From a virus: a stretch of DNA of 27,600 bases. The position numbers were made by a program, and so were the translations under genes. Location: positions 1-27,600 of the IMG/VR virus record IMGVR_UViG_3300034791_000045. The stretch is one strand, 5' to 3'. Under the pieces are notes generated by a model. It worked only from the letters and a program-made list of their open reading frames with translations, had not been told where the DNA came from and ran no database searches. Position 1 is the stretch's first letter, and each line of letters opens with the position of its first letter. Positions 20,639 to 27,600 of this stretch are shown in pieces.

Positions 20639-21865
20639 TTATATTCTTGTTAATGCTTGTAATTCTGTGTCTGTTAATGCTGTGTTGTAAACTCTTACAT
20701 CTTTTGTGTTTCCTTTAAATTCATTAGCTCCAGTACTACTTCCTGAAAAATCAACTCTACTCAATCCACTTAAAGTTGGTGCATTAGTTATCCCACTTCC
20801 AACTTCTGAACCATTTATAAAAAGTTTAGCTATACTGCCATTATAAACAACCGCTACTTTATTAAAGTTTTTTACATCAAAACTTGAAACTGTAAAAGCT
20901 ATTGTAGTATCGTTTATTGCAGCATAAATAGAATTATTATTGGTATAACCTATAAAGATTCTATTAGTATTAGTTCCACTTCCATTATTTAAACCTATTA
21001 ATCTATAAGTGTTCCCACTATTACTTAAAGCAGATATTTGAGCATACAAAACACCCTCTGTTGAATTTATTACTTGAGCATTAGCACTATTATTACAACT
21101 ATCTGCAACCCTCGTTACTGCACTTCCATATGTAGGAATATAAGATGTAGCGTAGCTTCCTTGTTCTAATTGACTGTATTGTATGTAAATACCGTTGTCA
21201 CTTGTTGGTGAGATTTGTCCGTTACTATCTGCTGGAAAAATTCTTACTAAAGTTGTTGCTTGTGTATATGTTAATGTACATCTATACCACCCATTTCCAA
21301 CGCTTTCTATTTTTGCGTTATCTAAATTAGAACCGTTTGTAGTGCCAACAACTCCATTTGCTAAATCAAAATAAGCATTAACACTTTCAACACCATCATA
21401 CGACCAAACATATACCCAATTTGTACTTTCTGCCTTTAAGTAAACGCTATAACTATATTGAGCAGATGATAATGATAACGACTGTTGAATATACCTTGAG
21501 CCAGTAGAATTCTTTTTTAACAACCAAGCATTATTTGAGCCATATATTCCGCTTTGACCACTTGTTAAACTTAAAGCACTTGCACCAATTACCCAAGTTG
21601 TATCAAATTGATTGGATTGTAATAAACTATTTGTCCTACTCGGCTCTAACAATAAAGCACCTTTAGCATCATCACTAAAATCAATTCTTGGTTCTCCACT
21701 ACCAACTGTTTCAATTAAACCAGCTTTATTTACAACCGTAGCACTTGATGCTCTTGTAAAATTGAACGCTAATGGCTTAAAGTTTCCATTTTCTGAATTG
21801 TAAGCTAACAAAGAATCTTCTTTTGTTGCCCAATTTCCGTTTCCTAAATTTAAAGTATTTGCCAT
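20639..21865 (-). CDS. carbohydrate-binding/LamG-like fibre protein 2, 408 aa
   Basis: Virion fibre or decoration protein. The N-terminal part has FNFTRASSATVVNKAGLIET and LLLEPSRTN, the start of a beta-jelly-roll module in many such phage proteins. The middle (about 100-240) is CBM_4_9-like, with YSYSVYLKAESTNWVYVWSY and GNGWYRCTLTYTQA, ending LEQGSYATSYIP. The C-terminal third is a concanavalin-type (LamG) domain, with FNKVAVVYNGSIAKLFINGS and a conserved final helix (YNTALTDTELQAL). It is paralogous to the next upstream gene. No catalytic residues are obvious, so binding to surface sugars is likely; contact with the host is inferred. Confidence 0.75.
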   Translation of the reverse strand: MANTLNLGNGNWATKEDSLLAYNSENGNFKPLAFNFTRASSATVVNKAGLIETVGSGEPRIDFSDDAKGALLLEPSRTNSLLQSNQFDTTWVIGASALSLTSGQSGIYGSNNAWLLKKNSTGSRYIQQSLSLSSAQYSYSVYLKAESTNWVYVWSYDGVESVNAYFDLANGVVGTTNGSNLDNAKIESVGNGWYRCTLTYTQATTLVRIFPADSNGQISPTSDNGIYIQYSQLEQGSYATSYIPTYGSAVTRVADSCNNSANAQVINSTEGVLYAQISALSNSGNTYRLIGLNNGSGTNTNRIFIGYTNNNSIYAAINDTTIAFTVSSFDVKNFNKVAVVYNGSIAKLFINGSEVGSGITNAPTLSGLSRVDFSGSSTGANEFKGNTKDVRVYNTALTDTELQALTRI

Positions 21866-21866
21866 A

Positions 21867-23105
21867 TTATTTTATGCTATAAGTTTGTCCGTTAGCTAAA
21901 TCTGTAAAAGATGTCCAAGAGGTTATTTTTTCTAAATCTGAATCGTTTAATGCTGAATCGAAGTATTGAATTTGTTTGGTTGAACCGTAGAAATCTAAAC
22001 CTCCATTACCATCCTCAAATCTTAATTGATTTAAAGTATTATTTGGAAACGTAATACCGCTTGAATCAGTAGCAACTTCGAAACCATTAAGCCATAAAGC
22101 AAAATCGTTTTCCTTGTATTTTAAAGCATATTTTGACATTTCGTCTTTGCCGATATAATTGCCACCTAATATTGCTTGATTTGAGCCATCATAAACAGTT
22201 GCAATTACGTTATTATTATTGTCAAAACCCATTATAACTCTATTATTAGACGTTCCGTCTGATAACGTAATTCTTTTATGTGTACCATCTAAAGAAATTG
22301 GTTTTATTTGATACATCAAAACCCCCTCTGAATCATTAAACGTAGAAGCATCTCCATCACCGTTAGCAGTTTCAGCTGAACGAGTTACTGCTGAACCGCT
22401 TGTTGGTATGTAAGAAGTTGGATAAGAACCTTGTTCTATTTGTGCACCCCATAAGTAAACACTTCCTGTACCTGTATTTGAGCCATCAGTATCACTTACA
22501 AAAATCTGTGCAAGTGAATTTGTGTTATTACCTACAACTGTACATCTGTACCACCCATTACCATAATCTTCAATTTTAGTGCTACTTACATTAATTGTAC
22601 TACCAGCAGAACCATTTTGAATATCAAAATAAGCATAAGAACTTGTTGAGCGTAATCTTATAAATTGAGCATCTACATATTTAGCAAACACACTAAAAGC
22701 GTAATCGCCACTACCACCTACGCCATCATACACATTACCACTTGCCGAAGTTAATTGTAATAAATCAGCAGTTTGCGAACCATCAGGCGATATAGCTTGA
22801 TTAGCTGTAACAGTTGAGTTACCTTTTGACCAAGCAGCATTACTAAAATCTTCCGAATACTGTATATTCTGCAATCTCGATGGCTCTAATAAATGACTTG
22901 GACAACCATTTACAACCCCATCAATTAAAGGATAGTTTAATCTTGAAACACCACTTGCAACTGTTTCAATTAGTCCATCTTTATTTATTCTTGTAGCTGC
23001 TGAACCTCTTGAAAAATTGAAATCCCCTACACCATCTGCTGGTAATACGGAATACAACTTGCTTCCTTGCGTTGCTGGTATGAGTGCTAATTTTGGTTTT
23101 GCCAT
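21867..23105 (-). CDS. carbohydrate-binding/LamG-like fibre protein 1, 412 aa
   Basis: Same three-part plan as its neighbour: FNFSRGSAATRINKDGLIET and HLLEPSR at the N-terminus, a CBM-like centre with GNGWYRCTVVGNNT and IEQGSYPTSYIPTSGSAVTR, then a LamG-like C-terminus (MSKYALKYKENDFALWLNGF, YFDSALNDSDLEKI). The GNGWYRCT and EQGSYxTSYIPT segments are nearly identical between the two proteins while the N-terminal 100 residues and the LamG part differ more. It may be one of two receptor-binding or decoration fibres. The ATG of the second gene lies one base after this stop. Confidence 0.75.
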   Translation of the reverse strand: MAKPKLALIPATQGSKLYSVLPADGVGDFNFSRGSAATRINKDGLIETVASGVSRLNYPLIDGVVNGCPSHLLEPSRLQNIQYSEDFSNAAWSKGNSTVTANQAISPDGSQTADLLQLTSASGNVYDGVGGSGDYAFSVFAKYVDAQFIRLRSTSSYAYFDIQNGSAGSTINVSSTKIEDYGNGWYRCTVVGNNTNSLAQIFVSDTDGSNTGTGSVYLWGAQIEQGSYPTSYIPTSGSAVTRSAETANGDGDASTFNDSEGVLMYQIKPISLDGTHKRITLSDGTSNNRVIMGFDNNNNVIATVYDGSNQAILGGNYIGKDEMSKYALKYKENDFALWLNGFEVATDSSGITFPNNTLNQLRFEDGNGGLDFYGSTKQIQYFDSALNDSDLEKITSWTSFTDLANGQTYSIK

Positions 23106-23115
23106 TATCTTTGTT

Positions 23116-23292
23116 TTATATGTTTTTTAATCCTATTGTATGTATTGTATCTGCTAAACATTTAACTGCTTCTACTTCTTGTCTGTCATTCATATTGAAT
23201 TGCCCTTGTATCATATCAGTAGATGTACCTATTGAAGATGCAGTATCAATTGTGTTTCCCCACCAAGTACTATTATAAATATTATTTGCCAT
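23116..23292 (-). CDS. hypothetical phage protein, 58 aa
   Basis: MANNIYNSTWWGNTIDTASS then TSTDMIQGQFNMNDRQEVEA and VKCLADTIHTIGLKNI. The opening IY-STWWGN and the helical end occur in small proteins of flavobacterial phages near head genes. It overlaps the previous tiny ORF by 11 bases. Perhaps a virion component. Confidence 0.65.
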   Translation of the reverse strand: MANNIYNSTWWGNTIDTASSIGTSTDMIQGQFNMNDRQEVEAVKCLADTIHTIGLKNI

Positions 23293-23356
23293 TTGCTTTC
23301 TCTTTTAAATACTTTTCTAATTTAACAACGTTTACTGCTTTCGGTTTATATCCCAT
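23282..23356 (-). CDS. possible micro-protein, 24 aa
   Basis: MGYKPKAVNVVKLEKYLKEK then ANGK. Basic helix. Its ATG shares one base with the stop of the connector gene and its end overlaps the next gene, so translation coupling is plausible. Too short for any family call. Confidence 0.35.
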   Translation of the reverse strand: MGYKPKAVNVVKLEKYLKEKANGK

Positions 23357-23856
23357 TATATTACCCAATTTGAACCACCTACATTTTTAGTTGGATATAC
23401 ATCTGAATCTACATTTTGATTGTACTCTGGAAACTTTGAAGTATCAAAGCAAATAAAATCTACAAATCTTCTTGTGTAATGTTCTGCAAATTCTCTTTCT
23501 TTTTGTACTAAAAAATCTACTTCATCTTTAGAAGCAGTTTCAGAGTTTTCCGAAGAATGTTTAAATATTCCACCAGACTTAACTTGATATGCTGCAAATG
23601 GTAAATAATCAACCATAGCATAGTGTATTAACATAGGCTGCAAAAATTCTGTAACCAACGTTAAATAGTCCCCTGTTAAAGTACCAGCTATAATGTCAGC
23701 AGATATTTTATCATATAATTTGCTTCCTAAATAGTTTTCTATATGAATTTCTTGTGAAATTCTCACATATTGTATAAACAAATCAGTATCAACATTACCA
23801 TCTATGATAGTGTTCTTTACTAAATCCGTTCTACTTATAAATAATGCAGTTGCCAT
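23356..23856 (-). CDS. head-tail connector-like protein (DUF6712-like), 166 aa
   Basis: Starts MATALFISRTDLVKNTIIDG. Mostly helical: VRISQEIHIENYLGSKLYDK, then LVTEFLQPMLIHYAMVDYLP and FLVQKEREFAEHYTRRFVDF. This helical series with IENYLGSKLYD and the Tyr/Arg-rich C-terminal helix matches DUF6712-type head-tail adaptor proteins next to portal genes. The ATG starts four bases after the portal stop. Role inferred from position and this resemblance. Confidence 0.7.
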   Translation of the reverse strand: MATALFISRTDLVKNTIIDGNVDTDLFIQYVRISQEIHIENYLGSKLYDKISADIIAGTLTGDYLTLVTEFLQPMLIHYAMVDYLPFAAYQVKSGGIFKHSSENSETASKDEVDFLVQKEREFAEHYTRRFVDFICFDTSKFPEYNQNVDSDVYPTKNVGGSNWVI

Positions 23857-23859
23857 ATC

Positions 23860-25710
23860 TTATCTTTTCTTTACAAATCCGTTATTAGGCATATCTGTTG
23901 GTCTTTTTGCAACCTCTTTAGCGTTTACCTCTGGTTTAAACCCCTCTTTTTTAGCCTTATTTACACTTACTTCTGAATTTGGGTTTTTAGCATCAGCAGT
24001 TCCGCCTTTTCTTTTTGACCTATAAGTCTTTCGCATCCAAAAATGATGACAATCCCCTCCGCCTTTATAAAGCCATCTATCTAGCGTTAAAGCACCACCT
24101 TTTCCCCAGCCTACAACCTTACCATCTTTATTGGTATAGCCATCTCCTAAATAAGTTTTGCTCATCATTTCTATATCTTCTTTACGATATATCTTTTTAG
24201 CCTTAACCATTTTCTTGCAAAAATCTCTACTATTTTCGCTAAATGTTAATGGTGCATATTGATACCTTACTTTGAATTTAAAACCGTTTGCCTCTCCATC
24301 TTGTTTGCTCTTTGCATTTGGTCTTGCAGTTCCAGTAGTAACAAAATTGTATATTTTAGACAATGCAGATAATTTTGGATTGTTTAGCTTTTCTAATTCT
24401 TCATTTAAAGAATCTTCTGCTTCATAATCTACCTTTCTTTCGTCTATTAACTCCCAATCTTCCAAATCTTCATCTTCTCCAAACTCTTCCAAATCAGAAG
24501 CCATTTTAGACATCTTAACACCAGTCTCTTCCTCACGCGTCTCCAGATCCTTTACATTGTCTAAATCAATAAATTGTAATGGTTGTAAGGTCTTAAAGTA
24601 TAAGTTTAAGCTAATTCCATTAAACGCTAATATCTTATCAAGTGCATCTGTTAAAAGTTCTTGAAATGGATTGATGACAATATTTTGCATTAAAATAGAA
24701 GCGGTTCTGAGTTCATCGGCATTATTCCCAAAACCTGAATTATCTTTAATACCTAATAGCATTGGAGACACAATTCTGTGGCTCATCATTATTTTTTTCT
24801 GTGACTCACCAGAGATAAATTCGTACTGATTATGTGCATCAGAAATTTGAACTGGTGTAATGTCTGCTTGTGATTCTTTTGAATCGTTAAAAGCAATTAT
24901 CAGCTTACCAGCGGAACTTGTTCCTTGAAATTTAGAAACTATTTTGTTTTCAATTAATGTTTGTGCCTCTTCGTCTGGGACTCCATTATTAAAATTAATT
25001 AAGGATGCTGGAGCGAAAGAATTTCTGATATTATTTAATGCAAATTCTGCAAATTGCTCTTCAATCTCACTAAAGCTAATCCCAGAAATATAGTCTGGTG
25101 TGCTATAATAATACATCCCAGCTTCATAAGGTTTAACATATAAAATCTCAATTGGTTTAGGTGTATCAGATACTCCAAACGCTGGAATCCTTAAAGGTTG
25201 TTCACTTGGTTTTATATTAACCCAATCTGGATGATAATAATATGCTTGTACTTCTTTATCGTCTGCACTACATTTCTCCGCTCTTAAAGTTTCAATTGGT
25301 AAATGTTCAACTCTTTGAATTGTCTTCTTATCTTTCGAATAAATTACTTGAATAGCACATTGCCCAGCTAATTTTAAATCGTAAGCTAATCTTCTAACAA
25401 CATCTTTTTTAAATAAAGAAATCATTAAAGCATATTGCTCTGGTTTTTTAGAACTGTTTGTAGCATCCAAACCTTTACCAAAAATCATTTGAGAGATACC
25501 AGTAATACAAGCACCAGATGTAGCACTTCCATTTGCTCGGTCTATCAAAAATTTGAAATAATTATTTTGAGCACCAAATTCAACCCACTCTTTGCTTTTA
25601 GATTCTACAATTTTAGGAGAACTATAAGTTGATAGATTTACAAAGCTAATCTTTGAATCTTTCTTTTTAGCCACCGTTGGCTTTCTGTATTTATTTATAT
25701 GTTTACTCAT
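23860..25710 (-). CDS. portal protein with a C-terminal extension, 616 aa
   Basis: Dodecameric portal of the head vertex. The N-terminal 400 residues show portal-style sequence: SATSGACITGISQMIFGKGL, helical core, LKLAGQCAIQVIYSKDKK and the clip/stem region with VSPMLLGIKDNSGFGNNADE and a final helix (PFQELLTDALDKIL). After residue 480 is an extension not normal in portals: GFKFKVRYQYAPLTFSENSR with DFCKKMV, KIYRKEDIEMMSK and WLYKGGGDCHHFWMRKTY, with Cys and HH that may bind metal. This part resembles a MuF-like or small minor-head domain and may be a fusion of portal and head-morphogenesis protein. The start overlaps the previous gene by four bases. Confidence 0.85.
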   Translation of the reverse strand: MSKHINKYRKPTVAKKKDSKISFVNLSTYSSPKIVESKSKEWVEFGAQNNYFKFLIDRANGSATSGACITGISQMIFGKGLDATNSSKKPEQYALMISLFKKDVVRRLAYDLKLAGQCAIQVIYSKDKKTIQRVEHLPIETLRAEKCSADDKEVQAYYYHPDWVNIKPSEQPLRIPAFGVSDTPKPIEILYVKPYEAGMYYYSTPDYISGISFSEIEEQFAEFALNNIRNSFAPASLINFNNGVPDEEAQTLIENKIVSKFQGTSSAGKLIIAFNDSKESQADITPVQISDAHNQYEFISGESQKKIMMSHRIVSPMLLGIKDNSGFGNNADELRTASILMQNIVINPFQELLTDALDKILAFNGISLNLYFKTLQPLQFIDLDNVKDLETREEETGVKMSKMASDLEEFGEDEDLEDWELIDERKVDYEAEDSLNEELEKLNNPKLSALSKIYNFVTTGTARPNAKSKQDGEANGFKFKVRYQYAPLTFSENSRDFCKKMVKAKKIYRKEDIEMMSKTYLGDGYTNKDGKVVGWGKGGALTLDRWLYKGGGDCHHFWMRKTYRSKRKGGTADAKNPNSEVSVNKAKKEGFKPEVNAKEVAKRPTDMPNNGFVKKR

Positions 25711-26168
25711 AATATTATAAAATCGTTATTACCACTCTTTGATTTATATTCGTCTTTATTGACTGAATAGCTTTCGTTATTTGATTGGTTTGTTGATTGT
25801 GCAGTACAAAATACTTTATCTCTGTAAATGATGTCTAAATCAGTAGTGTTAACTAATCCATCCGCTTCTAAAGAACTCAATAAACAAGTGTTATCTTCAA
25901 ACGTTCCACCTAAAGCAATAACTCTTTCTTTAAATTGCTTATAACTTCCTCTTATTTCATAAACTTTTAAATCATAAAAATGCCCTTCTTTTAAAGAAAA
26001 GATATTAGATAGTTCTAAATAATTACCTTTAATCTCTGCTTTAGGAAGTGTAAAAGAAACTACATTGTTTGTACTGTCATCTCGTAAACTTATTGTTACA
26101 GATGTAGAATATACTCTTGGTATAATCTTTATAGTTTGTACGTCTGATGTAGGTAACAAATGTTTCAT
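25707..26168 (-). CDS. structural protein with the F-ERVI-GG motif, 153 aa
   Basis: Starts MKHLLPTSDVQTIKIIPRVY; beta-rich, with FKERVIALGGTFEDNTCLLSSL near residues 75-100. The same F-x-ERVI-x-x-GG-x-x-E-x-x-CL-x-S motif appears in the 527-aa tail protein at 2784-4367, so both proteins share a small module. It lies between the terminator of the previous gene and the portal and ends over the portal start. Possibly a head-tail joining or decoration component; no family name. Confidence 0.55.
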   Translation of the reverse strand: MKHLLPTSDVQTIKIIPRVYSTSVTISLRDDSTNNVVSFTLPKAEIKGNYLELSNIFSLKEGHFYDLKVYEIRGSYKQFKERVIALGGTFEDNTCLLSSLEADGLVNTTDLDIIYRDKVFCTAQSTNQSNNESYSVNKDEYKSKSGNNDFIIL

Positions 26169-26213
26169 ATATATATAATAAAAAAAAAGACATTATTTAT
26201 ATATTAAAGCAAA

Positions 26214-26245
26214 AAAAAAGGCAACCAATTATGATTGCCTTTTTT
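26214..26245 (-). terminator. intrinsic terminator after the tail-tube-like gene
   Basis: On the minus strand AAAAAAGGCAA pairs with TTGCCTTTTTT (11 bp, 10-base loop), about 17 bases after the stop at 26262. A-rich and T-rich flanks make it potentially bidirectional. Confidence 0.75.
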
Positions 26246-26261
26246 AAAATAAGAAATTAGA

Positions 26262-26795
26262 TTATGCGTTTGGGTCAATTTGAGCCGCTGCATCTAAATT
26301 ATCTAAAACTCCACCAGTTGTAAAGTTTGGTGCGTTTCTTTCATTCGCAACCATAGTTAAATTAAATGAACTAGCATCTCCCATTGCAGCACCAGTTAAA
26401 ATTGTTCCTCCAGTTGTATCTGCTCCGTGTTCTAAACCTACTAAAAACACGTTTCCATTATAGTCTTCAATTGCTATATGTGGTCTTGATACTGCTAGTA
26501 TAGCTATTTCAGCCTGTGTAGCACTATCTAATATAGGTAAAACTAAATTTAATGTTTGTGTATAAAACGTAGTTCCAGCTTCGTTAGAACTCGTTATACT
26601 TGTCTCCAATGATGAAGCACCTTTGATATCGTATTTATACCAAATATTACTTCCAGATATTCCTGTAATGTCTGCACCACTTACTCCACCAGTTACAGTA
26701 CCTAAAGTACCATAATCTGCAAAATAAATAGCTTTTAATCCTCCTACGGAAGTTTTGCAACCTAATGCTCTTCCAGCCGTTAATATACAAGCCAT
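26262..26795 (-). CDS. major tail tube-like protein, 177 aa
   Basis: Starts MACILTAGRALGCKTSVGGL, with KAIYFADYGTLGT, a Ser/Gly-rich beta region and VFLVGLEHGADTTGGTILTG plus SFNLTMVANERNAPN. Beta-sandwich-type composition and the MAC-x-hTxGR-x-x-x-CK start recall major tail proteins of Bacteroidota phages. It is flanked on both sides by terminators, a sign of high separate expression, as expected for an abundant virion protein. If the tail is non-contractile this would be the tube. Family not proven. Confidence 0.6.
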   Translation of the reverse strand: MACILTAGRALGCKTSVGGLKAIYFADYGTLGTVTGGVSGADITGISGSNIWYKYDIKGASSLETSITSSNEAGTTFYTQTLNLVLPILDSATQAEIAILAVSRPHIAIEDYNGNVFLVGLEHGADTTGGTILTGAAMGDASSFNLTMVANERNAPNFTTGGVLDNLDAAAQIDPNA

Positions 26796-26824
26796 ATTTT
26801 TATATTTTTTTTAAGTTATTAAAA

Positions 26825-26855
26825 AAAGGGTAAGCAGATGAACTACCTACCCTTT
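26825..26855 (-). terminator. intrinsic terminator after the major capsid gene
   Basis: On the minus strand AAAGGGTAGGTAG pairs with CTGCTTACCCTTT (13 pairs with two wobbles) around TTCAT and is followed by seven T (plus strand A26821-26827). It lies about 20 bases after the capsid stop and probably tunes the amount of downstream message. Confidence 0.8.
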
Positions 26856-26875
26856 ATTGTTATTATTATTATTTA

Positions 26876-27600
26876 TTAAGCGTAGAAAACAACGTCTTCT
26901 AAAATTGCTATTTGAACTGCTGCCGTATATCTGGCGATAAATCTCACATTTTTACTCCCATCTAAATCTGCCATATCTAAAACCTTGATTTCGTTTTGGT
27001 CAGATAATAAACCAGTTCCAAAATATAAGTTAGATTTTAAAGTAGAAACCATTGAGTTATCAGATAATCCATTTGCAGCTACAATTTTGATTCCATCGAA
27101 ATATTGAACATCAATATCTTGATTTGCTCCTAGTCCGTTTACACCATTTGCTCCAACTCCGTTAGCAGCAAAACCACCTAATGCTCTTTTGTATGCTCTG
27201 AAAATATTTTGTGATACATAAATATATAAATCTTCGTTACCATATAAAGAAGATGGTACTGCATCAGCAACCTTTCCTAATTCTTCAATAACGTTTGCAG
27301 CAGTAACAGTTGTTGCAACGATGTCTTGACCAGCTGGTAAAGTAGCAGCAGTTAACAATGTAGCAAAACCATCAAATGTTCCAGCACCAGCAGTTCCACT
27401 CCAGATGTCTTGTTCAGTTTGTGCAGAAATTTCAGCAGCCATTAATCCGATAAAGTAATCAGAGAAAGTTTTTGGTAAATTATCGTGTGCAGAGTATCCC
27501 ATTGAAATTGCCTCCCAATCTGATTGGAAAGGCGTCTTACACAATTCCAAATTGATTTGTAATTCTTTTGGCTCAATAATTCTTTCAGTTAAAACAACTG
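26876..27600 (-). CDS. major capsid protein (HK97-like), C-terminal part, cut by window edge
   Basis: About 241 residues visible; the frame is open to the window end, and the upstream start lies outside. LELCKTPFQSDWEAISMGYS then FSDYFIGLMAAEISAQTEQD, an Ala/Gly-rich stretch (ALGGFAANGVGANG) and a C-terminal strand run (NVRFIARYTAAVQIAILEDV). The composition and the length expected from this tail match HK97-fold major capsid proteins of flavobacterial phages. It is followed by a strong terminator, typical of the capsid gene. The first internal TTG start at 27550 is not a real start. Confidence 0.8.
   Translation of the reverse strand, partial: VVLTERIIEPKELQINLELCKTPFQSDWEAISMGYSAHDNLPKTFSDYFIGLMAAEISAQTEQDIWSGTAGAGTFDGFATLLTAATLPAGQDIVATTVTAANVIEELGKVADAVPSSLYGNEDLYIYVSQNIFRAYKRALGGFAANGVGANGVNGLGANQDIDVQYFDGIKIVAANGLSDNSMVSTLKSNLYFGTGLLSDQNEIKVLDMADLDGSKNVRFIARYTAAVQIAILEDVVFYA

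Noticed and set aside
1-27600. CRISPR array, insertion sequence or integration site
   Set aside because: No regularly spaced repeats, no transposase or integrase ORF and no tRNA-derived att sequence were seen.

Overview
The window is a continuous piece of a tailed double-stranded DNA phage (Caudoviricetes, probably a siphovirus, since it has a tape-measure protein and a lambda G/GT-like chaperone pair). The host is very likely a member of the Bacteroidota, most plausibly a flavobacterium. Reasons: the DNA is very AT-rich; several promoters carry the Bacteroidota -7 box TAnnTTTG; leaders are A-rich rather than strong Shine-Dalgarno sites; and the structural proteins look like those of flavobacterial phages. 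Family names are from recognition of motifs, not from searches. Every gene I can support lies on the minus strand, so transcription runs from right (27600) to left (1). Both edges cut genes: the major capsid protein at the right and the tape-measure protein at the left. No integrase, repressor, DNA polymerase or tRNA is visible.

Layout in transcription order. 27600-23356: head genes (major capsid protein, tail-tube-like protein, a small structural protein, a portal with a long C-terminal extension, a head-tail connector), with two terminators after the first two genes. 23356-20245: two tiny proteins, two tandem paralogous carbohydrate-binding/LamG-like fibre proteins and an acidic protein. 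20236-19107: lysis cassette (small membrane proteins, an M15 peptidase endolysin, a 3TM-type holin). 19106-18651: gene-free control region with three candidate promoters and a strong terminator. 18650-15720: early small proteins, then ERF single-strand annealing protein, SSB-like protein, GIY-YIG protein and a RecA-fold ATPase. 15661-13858: a three-gene cassette joined by 4-base overlaps: an ABC-ATPase/GNAT fusion, a DUF3850/ASCH-like protein and a putative nuclease. 13833-11804: a second nuclease, a RecE-like exonuclease, small proteins and a DUF5664-like protein. 11656-9323: small membrane proteins, a cytosine methyltransferase gene broken by an amber codon, and a DnaA-domain-IV-like HTH protein. 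9322-9048: second control region. 9047-7716: a sigma-70-like factor and several small genes, including a tandem duplication. 7665-6256: small and large terminase. 6256-1: tail genes, including the chaperone with an apparent -1 frameshift, then tail completion, tail tip and tape measure.

RecE-like exonuclease, ERF annealase and SSB-like protein form a recombination module. The sigma-like factor sits directly before the packaging and tail genes and is a natural candidate for the late switch. The head genes are separated from the terminase by the lysis and replication genes, which is an uncommon order. The points most worth pursuing are the T9 frameshift in the tail chaperone, the ABC-GNAT/DUF3850/nuclease cassette, the amber codon in the methyltransferase, and helically phased TGTTAAA repeats shared by three promoters.
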